NCBI GenBank assembly: GCA_025360325.1
Contig: JANYCI010000077.1
Location: 1-42,535 of the forward strand
Direction: 5' to 3'
Length of the DNA stretch: 42,535 bases
Source: Limisphaerales bacterium
Lineage (GTDB): Bacteria > Verrucomicrobiota > Verrucomicrobiia > Limisphaerales > UBA11358
Shown: positions 1 through 9,138 of the stretch, piece after piece
Numbering within the stretch: the first letter of the stretch is position 1
Layout: each line of letters opens with the position of its first letter
The notes under the pieces: generated by a model
Database searches by the model: none
What the model was told of the DNA's origin: nothing
The model's input: only the letters and a program-made list of their open reading frames with translations
Made by a program: the position numbers and the translations under genes

Positions 1-852
1 ATGGCTTTCACTCCCGAAGGTGCAAATGGGAAAAATTTCGTTCCGGTGTATTGGGTGTATTGGTCGTTGCACGGTCAAGAGGGCCACGGCAGCGTGGCTT
101 CCGTGGAATTGTTTGGGGTTGTGGACAAACTTCTTGCGCCACGAAATGCCTATTTGCATTTGTATGAATCAACCTTCAACTGGTATTGGGAAGCTTTCAA
201 GCCGGGCAATCCAGGTTATTTACCAGACAGGACGGCAGCATTAAACCTGCTGACAAATTTAGCCAAACCCGATACAAAAAACTTTTTTTACTATGGACAT
301 GGTCTTCCCTTTTGGATTGGTTCAGATACCGGAGGCACGAATGAAGCCGAAATTTTTGCTTTTGAGGTCGCAGACGCACTGACAAATAATTTCTCAGCCA
401 GAGGCGGATTTGATGTTAAACATCCTTACCGGTTCGTTTTCTTGGATGCCTGCTCAACAGGAGCATCTAAAGAATGGCGGCACGCTTTTGGAATATATTC
501 TAAAGGAAAGGCTGGACAGGGTGTTGCGGGTATTCAAGGGCCGCAGGCTTTTGTAGGTTGGAAATCTCCAACTTTAGCACTCGGCGCGGCAGGCGCGACC
601 GAAACCAGTTGTAAAGACTACGGCGAAATGCTGAATTTATTCTTTGCGGACTGGATGAGGCAGCGAAATTTGAGCCAATGTATAGCTGACGCCTCAAGCA
701 AATCTCTTCATTTGCCGTTGCCAATAAAAGGAAATGAAAAATGCATTCTTTCTGACGGCACTCCTTGGCCTAGCGCTACAAAACTTCGTTCTACAGGTGA
801 TCTTTACATAATTGGCTACAAAGGTCTGAAGCGTGACAACTTTGATTTTTAA
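1..852 (+). CDS. Caspase/gingipain/CHAT-like (clan CD fold) protein, possibly 5'-truncated by the window edge
   Basis: ORF open from base 1. The protein has hydrophobic-GHG (FFYYGHG), then about 50 aa later LDACSTG, then AFVGW, which is the His/Cys dyad layout of clan CD peptidases. Confidence 0.6.
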   Translation: MAFTPEGANGKNFVPVYWVYWSLHGQEGHGSVASVELFGVVDKLLAPRNAYLHLYESTFNWYWEAFKPGNPGYLPDRTAALNLLTNLAKPDTKNFFYYGHGLPFWIGSDTGGTNEAEIFAFEVADALTNNFSARGGFDVKHPYRFVFLDACSTGASKEWRHAFGIYSKGKAGQGVAGIQGPQAFVGWKSPTLALGAAGATETSCKDYGEMLNLFFADWMRQRNLSQCIADASSKSLHLPLPIKGNEKCILSDGTPWPSATKLRSTGDLYIIGYKGLKRDNFDF

Positions 853-855
853 GTT

Positions 856-1650
856 ATGCTTAAAATATTTTATTTACTGGCATTGAGCGTCGGCATAGTT
901 TTGGCTGACGATTTACCTCCCGGAGTTCCTAGACCCATTGGAGCGGATGGCAAGTGGACTCATGATGGAATGATGTTCACTACACACGCATACGAACAAG
1001 AAGCATTCCGGCTCTTGCTACAAGAAGCGAACACAGTAGCAAGTCAACTTCACTTACCGGAAAAATTGCCAATACAAGAAAGCAATGTTACGGGTGCTTA
1101 TGTAGCACCTTTTGGCATCGCCTACGTTGATAAAGGCATTGGCTGCATTAACACTGCAAACTATGGCTACTGCGTTTCTATGGCTTCAAGATTTTGCTAT
1201 TTGACAAAAAAAAATCTCGAAGAAACGCTTTCCGCTTATCAGAAAAATTATATGTGGCCGAAAAGTCGGATGAATAACCACGCAGCTTATCAAATGGCAA
1301 CGCAATGGCTGGAGGCAGTTCACATGGATGTGGCGGCCATTAACCACGATTTGCATCTGCTTGTCCGGCCTGACGATGTCTATATCGTCGCGCCGCGCGG
1401 GAAATTTGTGCCGGTTTATGATGTTAGTTGGTGCAAACCGTGGAAGCCCACGCCGGGAATCATTGAAGAAGATCATGGCAAATGGGAGCCAGTAGTCTGC
1501 GTTCAACTTTTTGCGCCCACGAAAACCTTGTTGCAAATGCACGTCGAAGACCCGAAATACATTCTTCGTCCACCAATAGTATTCACAAATCTGGCCGAGT
1601 TACTTGCTACTAACACGCTTGCCAGCACCAATGCGACCGCGCACCCATAG
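856..1650 (+). CDS. Hypothetical secreted protein
   Basis: 264 aa ORF with N-terminal signal peptide (MLKIFYLLALSVGIVLADD); starts 3 nt after the upstream stop. Confidence 0.7.
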   Translation: MLKIFYLLALSVGIVLADDLPPGVPRPIGADGKWTHDGMMFTTHAYEQEAFRLLLQEANTVASQLHLPEKLPIQESNVTGAYVAPFGIAYVDKGIGCINTANYGYCVSMASRFCYLTKKNLEETLSAYQKNYMWPKSRMNNHAAYQMATQWLEAVHMDVAAINHDLHLLVRPDDVYIVAPRGKFVPVYDVSWCKPWKPTPGIIEEDHGKWEPVVCVQLFAPTKTLLQMHVEDPKYILRPPIVFTNLAELLATNTLASTNATAHP

Positions 1651-1754
1651 ATTTCCGCTCTTACCCGCCCGGCTGGCGCTGACGAACAGCATCACCCTTG
1701 GCAGCCTTGGTTCGGCAGTTGCTTATTCCGCCAAGCTTGTAGTCGTCATCTTTT

Positions 1755-2168
1755 TTACTCGACGTTCAAATACGGCAATAATTTCTCCACCATTTCCGGC
1801 GGCATCCGTTTCGGTTTTTCTTCGCGGCTGGTGCAGGCGTGAAAAGTTTCAGCTTCAAGAATTAATTTTCCAGCTTGATTCACAATGCGGTGGCCGAAAT
1901 TCAGGCGCACGCGTTCGATGAGTGTGGGGCGGACTTCGATGGCCAGCAGGTCGTCGTAGCGCGCGGGAAATTTGTAGCGCAGCCGCGCTTCGATGACGGG
2001 AAATATAAAATCGGCGTCTTGCAATTCCAACACGGTGCGGCCGAGCGAGCGGAGGAACTCGCCGCGCGCGGCTTCGAGCAGGTCAAGGTAGCGCGAATGG
2101 TAGATGTGGTTGCCGACGGTGCATTCGGCATAGCTGACGCGATGGTGATGGATAAAAATTGCCGCCAT
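1755..2168 (-). CDS. Acyl-CoA thioesterase, 4HBT/YbgC-like hotdog fold
   Basis: 137 aa; HHRVSYAECTVGNHIYHSRYLDLLEAARGEFLR resembles the hotdog thioesterase N-terminal motif. Confidence 0.75.
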   Translation of the reverse strand: MAAIFIHHHRVSYAECTVGNHIYHSRYLDLLEAARGEFLRSLGRTVLELQDADFIFPVIEARLRYKFPARYDDLLAIEVRPTLIERVRLNFGHRIVNQAGKLILEAETFHACTSREEKPKRMPPEMVEKLLPYLNVE

Positions 2169-2366
2169 GCGCGGAGACTAGGCGGCGCGGGTAAAATTTC
2201 AAATTCATTTTTTCCCGGTGGCGATGGTTGCGCTGCGACAATTTTCACCCATCCATTTCCACCCACTCGGCGGTCGGCGGCTGGGTTGACTGTATGTTTT
2301 TCATTAGCCGGGCGATTATTTGAAAATTCCATTTGCGTGGCGACGGTTTGCCGCTATGTTGGCAAC

Positions 2367-2528
2367 ATGAATTGGCAGCAATTGATTCTCCTCGCTGTCG
2401 TGCTGGGCGTGGCGGTAGTTTTCGTCTGGCGCAGTTCGGGTGCTAAAAAATCCGCTGGCAGTTGCGACTGCTGCGATTGTTCGCACGATCACAAGGGCGC
2501 ACACGGAAGTTCGCCCGCCAAAAAATAA
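2367..2528 (+). CDS. Small membrane protein with Cys/His-rich tail, FeoB-associated Cys-rich protein-like
   Basis: 53 aa from ATG at 2367: MNWQQLILLAVVLGVAVVFVWRSSGAKKSAGSCDCCDCSHDHKGAHGSSPAKK; one TM helix plus CDCCDCSHDH. Confidence 0.55.
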   Translation: MNWQQLILLAVVLGVAVVFVWRSSGAKKSAGSCDCCDCSHDHKGAHGSSPAKK

Positions 2529-2537
2529 TACGATCCC

Positions 2538-2957
2538 ATGGCTGTCACCAAAGTCAGTTCCACTTTAAGTTTCATTGCGCGCAGCCCCGCGACGGGCGGC
2601 CAGGAAACTGCCACCGGACGTTGGACTCCCCACACCGATCTTTATGTGACCGATGCGGGCTTGGTCATCAAGGTCGAGCTGGCGGGGATGAAAAGCGATA
2701 GCTTGGAAATTTCCGTGGAGGGTCAGCGACTCCGCATCAATGGCGAGCGGTCGGACGGTTGCCGCGCGGCGCAGTGCAGTTTTCTTATCATGGAGATCAG
2801 CTACGGCCCGTTCGAGGCGGTGCTGGATTTGCCGCCCGGTTACGATTTGGGTTCGGCGAAGGCGATTTATGTGAACGGTTTTCTACGCATTGACGTTCCG
2901 CCCGTGCCCGTTTCCCAGCACAAATCTTCCAAAAAATCGGGCGTTGAAAAAATTTGA
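2538..2957 (+). CDS. Hsp20/alpha-crystallin family small heat shock protein
   Basis: 139 aa; DLYVTDAGLVIKVELAGMKSDSLEISVEGQRLRINGER ... NGFLRIDVP. Confidence 0.85.
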   Translation: MAVTKVSSTLSFIARSPATGGQETATGRWTPHTDLYVTDAGLVIKVELAGMKSDSLEISVEGQRLRINGERSDGCRAAQCSFLIMEISYGPFEAVLDLPPGYDLGSAKAIYVNGFLRIDVPPVPVSQHKSSKKSGVEKI

Positions 2958-2963
2958 CCGGGC

Positions 2964-5405
2964 ATGAAACCTTCTGACGCGGACGAGCCGGATCCCCCAA
3001 CCAAGCCGATGGATTCAACGGAGACCGAATTTATCAGCATCCTGAGCGCGAATGAGAAATCCGAGCTGCCGGGGCGCGTCTCGTCGCGTTCGCTGCCGGA
3101 AAAACTTCCCGTCCTCGGCCTGTCGGACATCGTGATTTTTCCGGGCGCGGTCGTGCCGTTGCTCGTCGAGACGGGGCCGAGCCTCAAATTGATTGATGAT
3201 CTCGTGGCCGGCGACCGTTTGTTCGCCGCCGTGTTGCAGACGAACCCGGAAGTGGCCGAGCCGGGACCGGACGAGTTGCACGCCATAGGCTGCGTCTCGC
3301 GGCTGTCCAAGATGGTGAAATTTCCCGATGGCACCGTGCGCGTGTTGGTCGAGGGTTTGTGGCGTATCCGATTAAAAGATTTCGCGCCGCCCGCGCCGTA
3401 TCTGCGTGCCGGTTATGAACTGTTGCGCGACGAGGCGGAGGATTCCGTCGAGTTGCAAGCGATGCTCCGCAACGCGCACAAGCAGTTTGATGAGATCGCG
3501 CGCATTTCAAATTCGTTGAGCGAGCAGGTGAAAATTGCGGCGCTTAACACCGAACATCCCGGCCATTTCGCCGACCTCATCGCGGCGAACCTCGGCCTGC
3601 CGTTGGCGGAAAAACAGAAATTGCTCGAAACCGTTTCCGTCCGCGAGCGTTTGCAAAAACTTTTACCGCTGCTCAACCGCGAACAGGAAGTTCTCAATTT
3701 AAGTTCCAAAATCCAGAATGATGTCGCCTCGAACATCGCCAATACGCAGCGCGATTTTTTCCTGCGCGAACAGATGCGCGCCATTCAGCGCGAACTCGGC
3801 GAGGGCGAGGCGAACGGCAATGAAATCCGCGTGCTGCGGGAAAAAATTGAAGCGGCGAAATTGCCCGAAGAAGCGAACAAGGCCGCGTTGCAGGAACTGG
3901 ATCGGATGTCGCAGACCCCGCCCGCCGCTGCCGAATACGGCGTGGCACGGAATTATCTCGACTGGATTTTGAACCTGCCGTGGGACAAGACGACCGAGGA
4001 TAAATTGGATTTGGCGACGGCGGAAAAAATTCTCGACGAGCAACATTTTGGTTTGGAAAAAGTCAAAGACCGCTTGCTGGAATTTCTCGCCGTGCTGAAA
4101 CGGCGCAAAGAAATCAAAGGGCCAATTCTCTGTCTCGTCGGCCCGCCCGGCGTCGGCAAAACGTCGCTCGGCAAAAGTGTGGCGGATGCGCTCGGACGCA
4201 AATTCGCCCGGATTTCATTGGGCGGAATGAGGGATGAGGCGGAGATTCGCGGCCATCGCCGCACTTACGTCGGCGCGTTGCCGGGACGAATTATCCAAAC
4301 GCTGCGCCGCATCGAAAGCCGCAATCCCGTGATTCTCCTCGACGAACTGGACAAGATTGGCGCGGATTTTCGTGGCGATCCCGCGTCGGCCTTGCTCGAA
4401 GTGCTCGACCCCGCGCAGAATCACACGTTCACCGATCACTATCTTGATTTGCCGTTTGATTTATCGCGCGTGCTTTTTATTGCAACGGCAAATTGGCTCG
4501 ACCCGATTCAACCCGCGTTGCGTGACCGGCTCGAAGTCATCGAACTGCCGAGCTACACCGAGTCGGAAAAAACCCAGATCGCCCGCCGCTACCTCGTGCC
4601 GCGCCAGATTGAGGAACATGGTTTGACGAAATCGGATTTGAAAATTTCTGATTCCTCCCTGCGCGGCCTCGTGCGCGACTACACGCGCGAAGCTGGCGTG
4701 CGCCAGCTCGAACGCGAGATCGCCTCGCTCACGCGCAAGGCCGCCCGGAAAATTGTCGCGCACGTCGGCAAGCCGCTGGCGGTGAAAATTGATGGCAAAG
4801 ATTTGGAAAGCTATCTCGGCCATCCGAAATTTATTTCCGAGAGCGCGGAGAAAATTACCGAGTTCGGCATCGCCACGGGCATGGCGTGGACGCCCGTCGG
4901 CGGTGACGTTTTATTTATTGAAGCCACGCGGATGCGCGGACGCGGCCAGTTGCTGCTCACCGGTTCGCTCGGCGATGTGATGAAAGAAAGCGCGCAGACC
5001 TCCGTGAGTTATCTTCGCAGTCAGGCAAAAAAACTAGATTTGGATTTTGACGATTACGGAAAATTTGACCTGCACATTCATGTTCCCGCTGGTGCGACGC
5101 CGAAGGACGGGCCGAGCGCGGGCGTGACGATTTGCGCCGCCCTCGCTTCGTTGATGAGCAAACGCCGCGTGCGTTCGGACACCGCGATGACGGGCGAAAT
5201 CAGTTTGCGCGGACGCGTGTTGCGCGTTGGCGGCATCAAGGAAAAAGTCATCGCCGCCTCGCGCTTCGGCATCAAACAAGTGATTTTGCCGGAGGGAAAT
5301 CAAGGCGACTGGCTGGATGTTCCCGAGGAAGTGCGAAAAAAACTGAAGGTGCATTTTGTCCGGCAGATCGCCGAAGTGCTGCCGCTGGCATTGGAGTCCA
5401 AATGA
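2964..5405 (+). CDS. lon: ATP-dependent Lon protease
   Basis: 813 aa; Walker A GPPGVGKTSLGKS, catalytic DGPSAG and IKEK Ser-Lys dyad motifs, N-terminal LON domain. Confidence 0.97.
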   Translation: MKPSDADEPDPPTKPMDSTETEFISILSANEKSELPGRVSSRSLPEKLPVLGLSDIVIFPGAVVPLLVETGPSLKLIDDLVAGDRLFAAVLQTNPEVAEPGPDELHAIGCVSRLSKMVKFPDGTVRVLVEGLWRIRLKDFAPPAPYLRAGYELLRDEAEDSVELQAMLRNAHKQFDEIARISNSLSEQVKIAALNTEHPGHFADLIAANLGLPLAEKQKLLETVSVRERLQKLLPLLNREQEVLNLSSKIQNDVASNIANTQRDFFLREQMRAIQRELGEGEANGNEIRVLREKIEAAKLPEEANKAALQELDRMSQTPPAAAEYGVARNYLDWILNLPWDKTTEDKLDLATAEKILDEQHFGLEKVKDRLLEFLAVLKRRKEIKGPILCLVGPPGVGKTSLGKSVADALGRKFARISLGGMRDEAEIRGHRRTYVGALPGRIIQTLRRIESRNPVILLDELDKIGADFRGDPASALLEVLDPAQNHTFTDHYLDLPFDLSRVLFIATANWLDPIQPALRDRLEVIELPSYTESEKTQIARRYLVPRQIEEHGLTKSDLKISDSSLRGLVRDYTREAGVRQLEREIASLTRKAARKIVAHVGKPLAVKIDGKDLESYLGHPKFISESAEKITEFGIATGMAWTPVGGDVLFIEATRMRGRGQLLLTGSLGDVMKESAQTSVSYLRSQAKKLDLDFDDYGKFDLHIHVPAGATPKDGPSAGVTICAALASLMSKRRVRSDTAMTGEISLRGRVLRVGGIKEKVIAASRFGIKQVILPEGNQGDWLDVPEEVRKKLKVHFVRQIAEVLPLALESK

Positions 5406-6175
5406 AAACTTCCGCTTCGTCTTTGAAAATTATTTTGTTGCTGGTGCGAAAAATCATCGCCCTCGTTTTGCTGCTTTTATTTTCCGCCACCGGTGTTCAG
5501 GCTGAAACCACCAACACCTTGTCCGATGGAGAAATCCAAGGCCGGTTGTTCGCGCAAAAAATTCTGGTGGATCTGATGCGGACGGAAAATTTTTCCAACA
5601 GCGTCACATTGCAGGTGCGCCCCAAGAAAGGGACTTGGACGAATTATGTGGTCACCAGCCGGGGTGTGGTTGGGCGCGGCTACTGGAAGAATATTTTCAC
5701 TTCCGATGCGCTGAAGCCTGCGAGCGAAGTGTTCACCGTCACTCACACGCTCGGCCAGCCGAATATCTACACGCACGAGGCAGTGTCCGGGACTTCGGGA
5801 AAAATGCTGCCGTCCTCACGTTCCACGCCGTTCGCCAATTCTGATTTCTGGTTAGGTGATCTGGCGCTGGATTTTTTCCACTGGCCGGAACAACGAATCC
5901 TGAAACGGGAATTTCACAGCAACTGCGCCTGCACCGTGCTGGAAAGTGTCAACAGCGCGCCGACGAAAAATGATTATACCCGCGTGGTGTCGTGGATTGA
6001 CAATGATTCCCTCGGCCTCGTCGAGGCCTACGGCTACGACGCGGAGGGCAAACTGCTGAAAGAATTCACGCCCAAGTCCATCAAAAAAGTCAGCGGCCAG
6101 TGGCAGGTCAAGGAAATCGAAATCCGCAACGTTCAGACCGGTTCGCGCACGCGGCTGGAATTTGATTTGAAATAA
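5402..6175 (+). CDS. Outer membrane lipoprotein-sorting protein-like (LolA-fold) secreted protein
   Basis: ATG at 5402 overlaps the lon stop (ATGA). Signal peptide; DYTRVVSWIDNDSLGLVEAYGYDAEGKLLKEF resembles the outer-membrane lipoprotein-sorting family. Confidence 0.65.
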   Translation: MKTSASSLKIILLLVRKIIALVLLLLFSATGVQAETTNTLSDGEIQGRLFAQKILVDLMRTENFSNSVTLQVRPKKGTWTNYVVTSRGVVGRGYWKNIFTSDALKPASEVFTVTHTLGQPNIYTHEAVSGTSGKMLPSSRSTPFANSDFWLGDLALDFFHWPEQRILKREFHSNCACTVLESVNSAPTKNDYTRVVSWIDNDSLGLVEAYGYDAEGKLLKEFTPKSIKKVSGQWQVKEIEIRNVQTGSRTRLEFDLK

Positions 6176-6225
6176 CCGGAGCGCGCTTGACTTCGCCGCC
6201 GCTTCCCCGCACGTTTTTCGGCGGC

Positions 6226-7137
6226 ATGAAGTTTCAACCGTCCATTTTAATCCGCCTGATTGTCATTCTGTTTTGCGCTGGCCTTGCCCGCGCGCAGACG
6301 ACCAACTTCATCATCGTCACCAACGACTCCGCGCTCGGGGCGATGCTGCAAATTCAGGAGCAGCTTCACGCCACGCGGTTGCAGCTTGAAGCGGGTCGCG
6401 CCCAGAGCGCCGAGGCCGCGCAGAAAAATTCCGACGGGCTTTCCACCCGCTTGCAATTGCTGGAGCAGTCCGTGCAGGATCAGCGGGTGGCCGCCGCCGA
6501 AGCCGCCGGCAAAACACAGCAGCTCACGCTCATGCTCGCCGGTGTGTTTGGTCTCATCGGTTTGGGCGTGATGTTGCTGATGATTTATTTCCAGTGGCGT
6601 TCGTTCAAACAGATCGCCGAGATTTCCACGCAGCAAAATTTGTTCATGGCGCAAGCTGGGGCGGTGCATCAGCTCACCGCGCCGACGCGCACGACGGTGG
6701 AAATTTCCAACGCGCGTCTATTGAATGTCGTCGGTCAGTTGGAACATAAAATCCGCTCGCTGGAAAACGCCAAGGAACCCGCCGCGCTCGCCGAGAAAAA
6801 TAATTCAGGTGCGCCCGATCCGCTGATGGACGGACAGAAATTGCTCGATGCGGGCGAGGCGCAGAAGGCTTTGGACTTGTTTGAAAAACTGCTCGCCGCC
6901 CAGCCTGACAACGCCAGTGCGATGTTGAAAAAAGCCGCTGCGCTCGAAAAAATGGCGCGGCTGGAGGAGGCGCTGGATTATTGCGACCGCGCGCTCAAAC
7001 GCGACCAGACGCAGACGGTGGCGTTCTTGCAGAAGGGTGGATTACTGAACAAGCTGAACCGCCACACCGAGGCGCTGGATTGTTTCGAGCAAGCACTGCA
7101 CACGCAGGATAAAAACGGAAACGGTAAGCCCGCCTGA
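6226..7137 (+). CDS. Membrane-anchored TPR protein
   Basis: Start chosen at the MKFQPSILIRLIVILFCAGLARAQ signal. One TM helix, then TPR-like units (GEAQKALDLFEKLLAAQPDNASAMLKKAAALEKMARLEEALDYCDRAL). Confidence 0.7.
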   Translation: MKFQPSILIRLIVILFCAGLARAQTTNFIIVTNDSALGAMLQIQEQLHATRLQLEAGRAQSAEAAQKNSDGLSTRLQLLEQSVQDQRVAAAEAAGKTQQLTLMLAGVFGLIGLGVMLLMIYFQWRSFKQIAEISTQQNLFMAQAGAVHQLTAPTRTTVEISNARLLNVVGQLEHKIRSLENAKEPAALAEKNNSGAPDPLMDGQKLLDAGEAQKALDLFEKLLAAQPDNASAMLKKAAALEKMARLEEALDYCDRALKRDQTQTVAFLQKGGLLNKLNRHTEALDCFEQALHTQDKNGNGKPA

Positions 7138-8229
7138 TCAACGGCCCGCCGTGATCCACCCGCCGCCGACGACTAGATCATCCTGATAAAACACCGCCGC
7201 TTGGCCGGGGGTGATGGCGCGGGCAGGGGAGTGGAGCTTCACTTTTACTTTTCCATTTTCCAACGGCGTCACCGTGGCCGCTGCGCCGGGATGGTTGTAA
7301 CGAATCTTCGCAGTGACTTCGATTGGCTCCGTGAGGGTTTCAAACGGATGCCAGTTGCAGCGGTCGGCGGTGAATTCATCGCGGTCGAGCGCCGATTCAT
7401 CGCCCACCATCACGCGGTTATTTTCCGCATCGAGTTCCACGACATAAACCGGTTTTGGCGTAGTGATACCAAGCCCTTTGCGCTGGCCGATGGTGTAAAA
7501 TTCTATGCCGTCGTGCTGGCCGAGCACGTGGCCGTGAACATTCACGATGTCGCCGCGATGCTTTTGCACGAGGTTCGCGGACTGGAGAAAGCCGCCGTAG
7601 TTGTTGTCCGGCACGAAACAGATTTCCATGCTCTCCTCCTTCTCGGCGGTCTTGAGATTGCAATGGCGGGCCACGTCGCGCGTGTCGCTCTTGGTTTTTT
7701 CGCCGAGCGGAAAAATAATGCGCGCGAGCTGATCTTGCCGGAGCGAGAAGAGAAAATAACTTTGGTCTTTACGCGAATCGCGCCCGCGCTTGAGGAGATA
7801 GCGAGAATCGTCGGGTTTTTTTTCCACGCGCGCAAAATGACCCGTCGCAATAAAATCCGCGCCGAGTTGATCCGCGCGGTCAATCAGGCGGCCAAACTTC
7901 AAATTCTGATTGCACATCACGCACGGATTCGGCGTGCGGCCGGCCTTGTATTCATCAGCGAAATATTGGATGACGTGTTTTTGAAAATCCGCCGATTCAT
8001 CCACGAGATAATACGGGATGTCGAGCTTGTCACAGACCGAGCGCGCATCGGTGACGGCCTGCGGGCCGCAGCATTTGTCTTCCGCGCGGTTCACGCAATC
8101 CTGCGGCCAGAGCTTGAGCGTGATGCCGATGACATCAAAGCCCTGCTCGATCAAAAGCGCGGCGGTGGCGGAGGAATCTACTCCCCCGCTCATGCCGCAG
8201 ACCACGCGTTGACGTTTTTGCGAATTCAC
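7138..8229 (-). CDS. mnmA: tRNA-specific 2-thiouridylase MnmA
   Basis: 363 aa; GMSGGVDSSATAALL PP-loop, NPCVMCNQNLKFG, TIGQRKGLGI, SPARAITPGQAAVFY. Confidence 0.96.
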   Translation of the reverse strand: MNSQKRQRVVCGMSGGVDSSATAALLIEQGFDVIGITLKLWPQDCVNRAEDKCCGPQAVTDARSVCDKLDIPYYLVDESADFQKHVIQYFADEYKAGRTPNPCVMCNQNLKFGRLIDRADQLGADFIATGHFARVEKKPDDSRYLLKRGRDSRKDQSYFLFSLRQDQLARIIFPLGEKTKSDTRDVARHCNLKTAEKEESMEICFVPDNNYGGFLQSANLVQKHRGDIVNVHGHVLGQHDGIEFYTIGQRKGLGITTPKPVYVVELDAENNRVMVGDESALDRDEFTADRCNWHPFETLTEPIEVTAKIRYNHPGAAATVTPLENGKVKVKLHSPARAITPGQAAVFYQDDLVVGGGWITAGR

Positions 8230-8293
8230 AGCCAGTCAGTATAAGACTGAAATCCGCCGTCGCAAGGTCAAGGATGACGCGGCAGAGTATTTG

Positions 8294-8338
8294 GCCGGGC
8301 GTCGCTGCCGTGACGCCCGGCGGTGCGGCAGCACCGCC
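8294..8338. repeat. REP-like double hairpin intergenic element
   Basis: GCCGGGCGTC-N8-GACGCCCGGC (8294-8321), then GGCGGTGC-GGCA-GCACCGCC (8319-8338). Confidence 0.6.
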
Positions 8339-8410
8339 CTACCAATTCAGAACATTACTGGTGCTGCGTTTGGCATTGACTGATTTCGCCGAGCAGTTCT
8401 AATTGGGAAC

Positions 8411-8977
8411 ATGAAGCAAAGAACTTTATTTAATCTTGGAAGGCTGTTCGCGAGTTTCCTACTGGCCGCCCAATCCGCCGCCGCCGCGATCTACAATGTC
8501 TCGGTCAACGAGGCGAGTTTTTCCCCTGCCCTGCTGACGATCCACGCGGGCGACACGGTGGTCTGGGAAAACGTGGATGACTTTTTTTTCCATACCACCA
8601 CCAGCGATCTGGCTGCCACCGATCCGAATTTTTGGACGGGCTTCATGTTGGACCAAGGCGACACGTTTGAGCACACCTTTGACAGCGTGGGCACGTTCAC
8701 CTACCACGATCAATACGGAAACGGCCACGGCACCATCACGGTGCAGGCCATCGAGGTGCCGCCGTTGATCAGCCTGGATTCGCCGCGCCAAGCCGGCGGC
8801 CAATTTGTTTTCGACGCCACCGGCCTGACCGTCGGAAAAACCAATGTTTTGTTGGCCTCAACAAATTTGACGGGCTGGGTTGCGATCAAAACCAATGTGG
8901 CCAGCAATGCTTCGATGACCTTTACCAACGCGATGACGCTGCCGCGCCGGTTCTTCCGTTTGCTGGAGCAGCCTTGA
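8411..8977 (+). CDS. Secreted cupredoxin-like protein with verrucomicrobial C-terminal domain
   Basis: Signal peptide; plastocyanin-like NVSVNEASFSPALLTIHAGDTVVWENVDDFFFHTT ... GTFTYHDQYGNGHGTITV; C-term STNLTGWVAI...RRFFRLLEQP. Confidence 0.75.
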   Translation: MKQRTLFNLGRLFASFLLAAQSAAAAIYNVSVNEASFSPALLTIHAGDTVVWENVDDFFFHTTTSDLAATDPNFWTGFMLDQGDTFEHTFDSVGTFTYHDQYGNGHGTITVQAIEVPPLISLDSPRQAGGQFVFDATGLTVGKTNVLLASTNLTGWVAIKTNVASNASMTFTNAMTLPRRFFRLLEQP

Positions 8978-9138
8978 GGCGGCAGGTTAGTTTCCAAAAA
9001 TGGCTTGGCGTGAATTGCACGAATGTTCCCGGATTAAAAACGGAATCAATTCGCGTTCAATTCTGAAGTTCGCGTCAAAGTCGTTTGCCTCTAATCTTCG
9101 TTTCCATCCACGTTGCGCTGTGGCAAAATCTTTCCGCA

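Noticed and set aside
5132-5401. N-terminal extension of the lipoprotein-sorting ORF
   Set aside because: Out-of-frame overlap with lon; the true start with a signal peptide is at 5402 (ATGA overlap).
7201-8244. 347-aa plus-strand ORF
   Set aside because: It lies fully antisense to the well-supported mnmA; a GC-rich mirror ORF with no recognisable motif.
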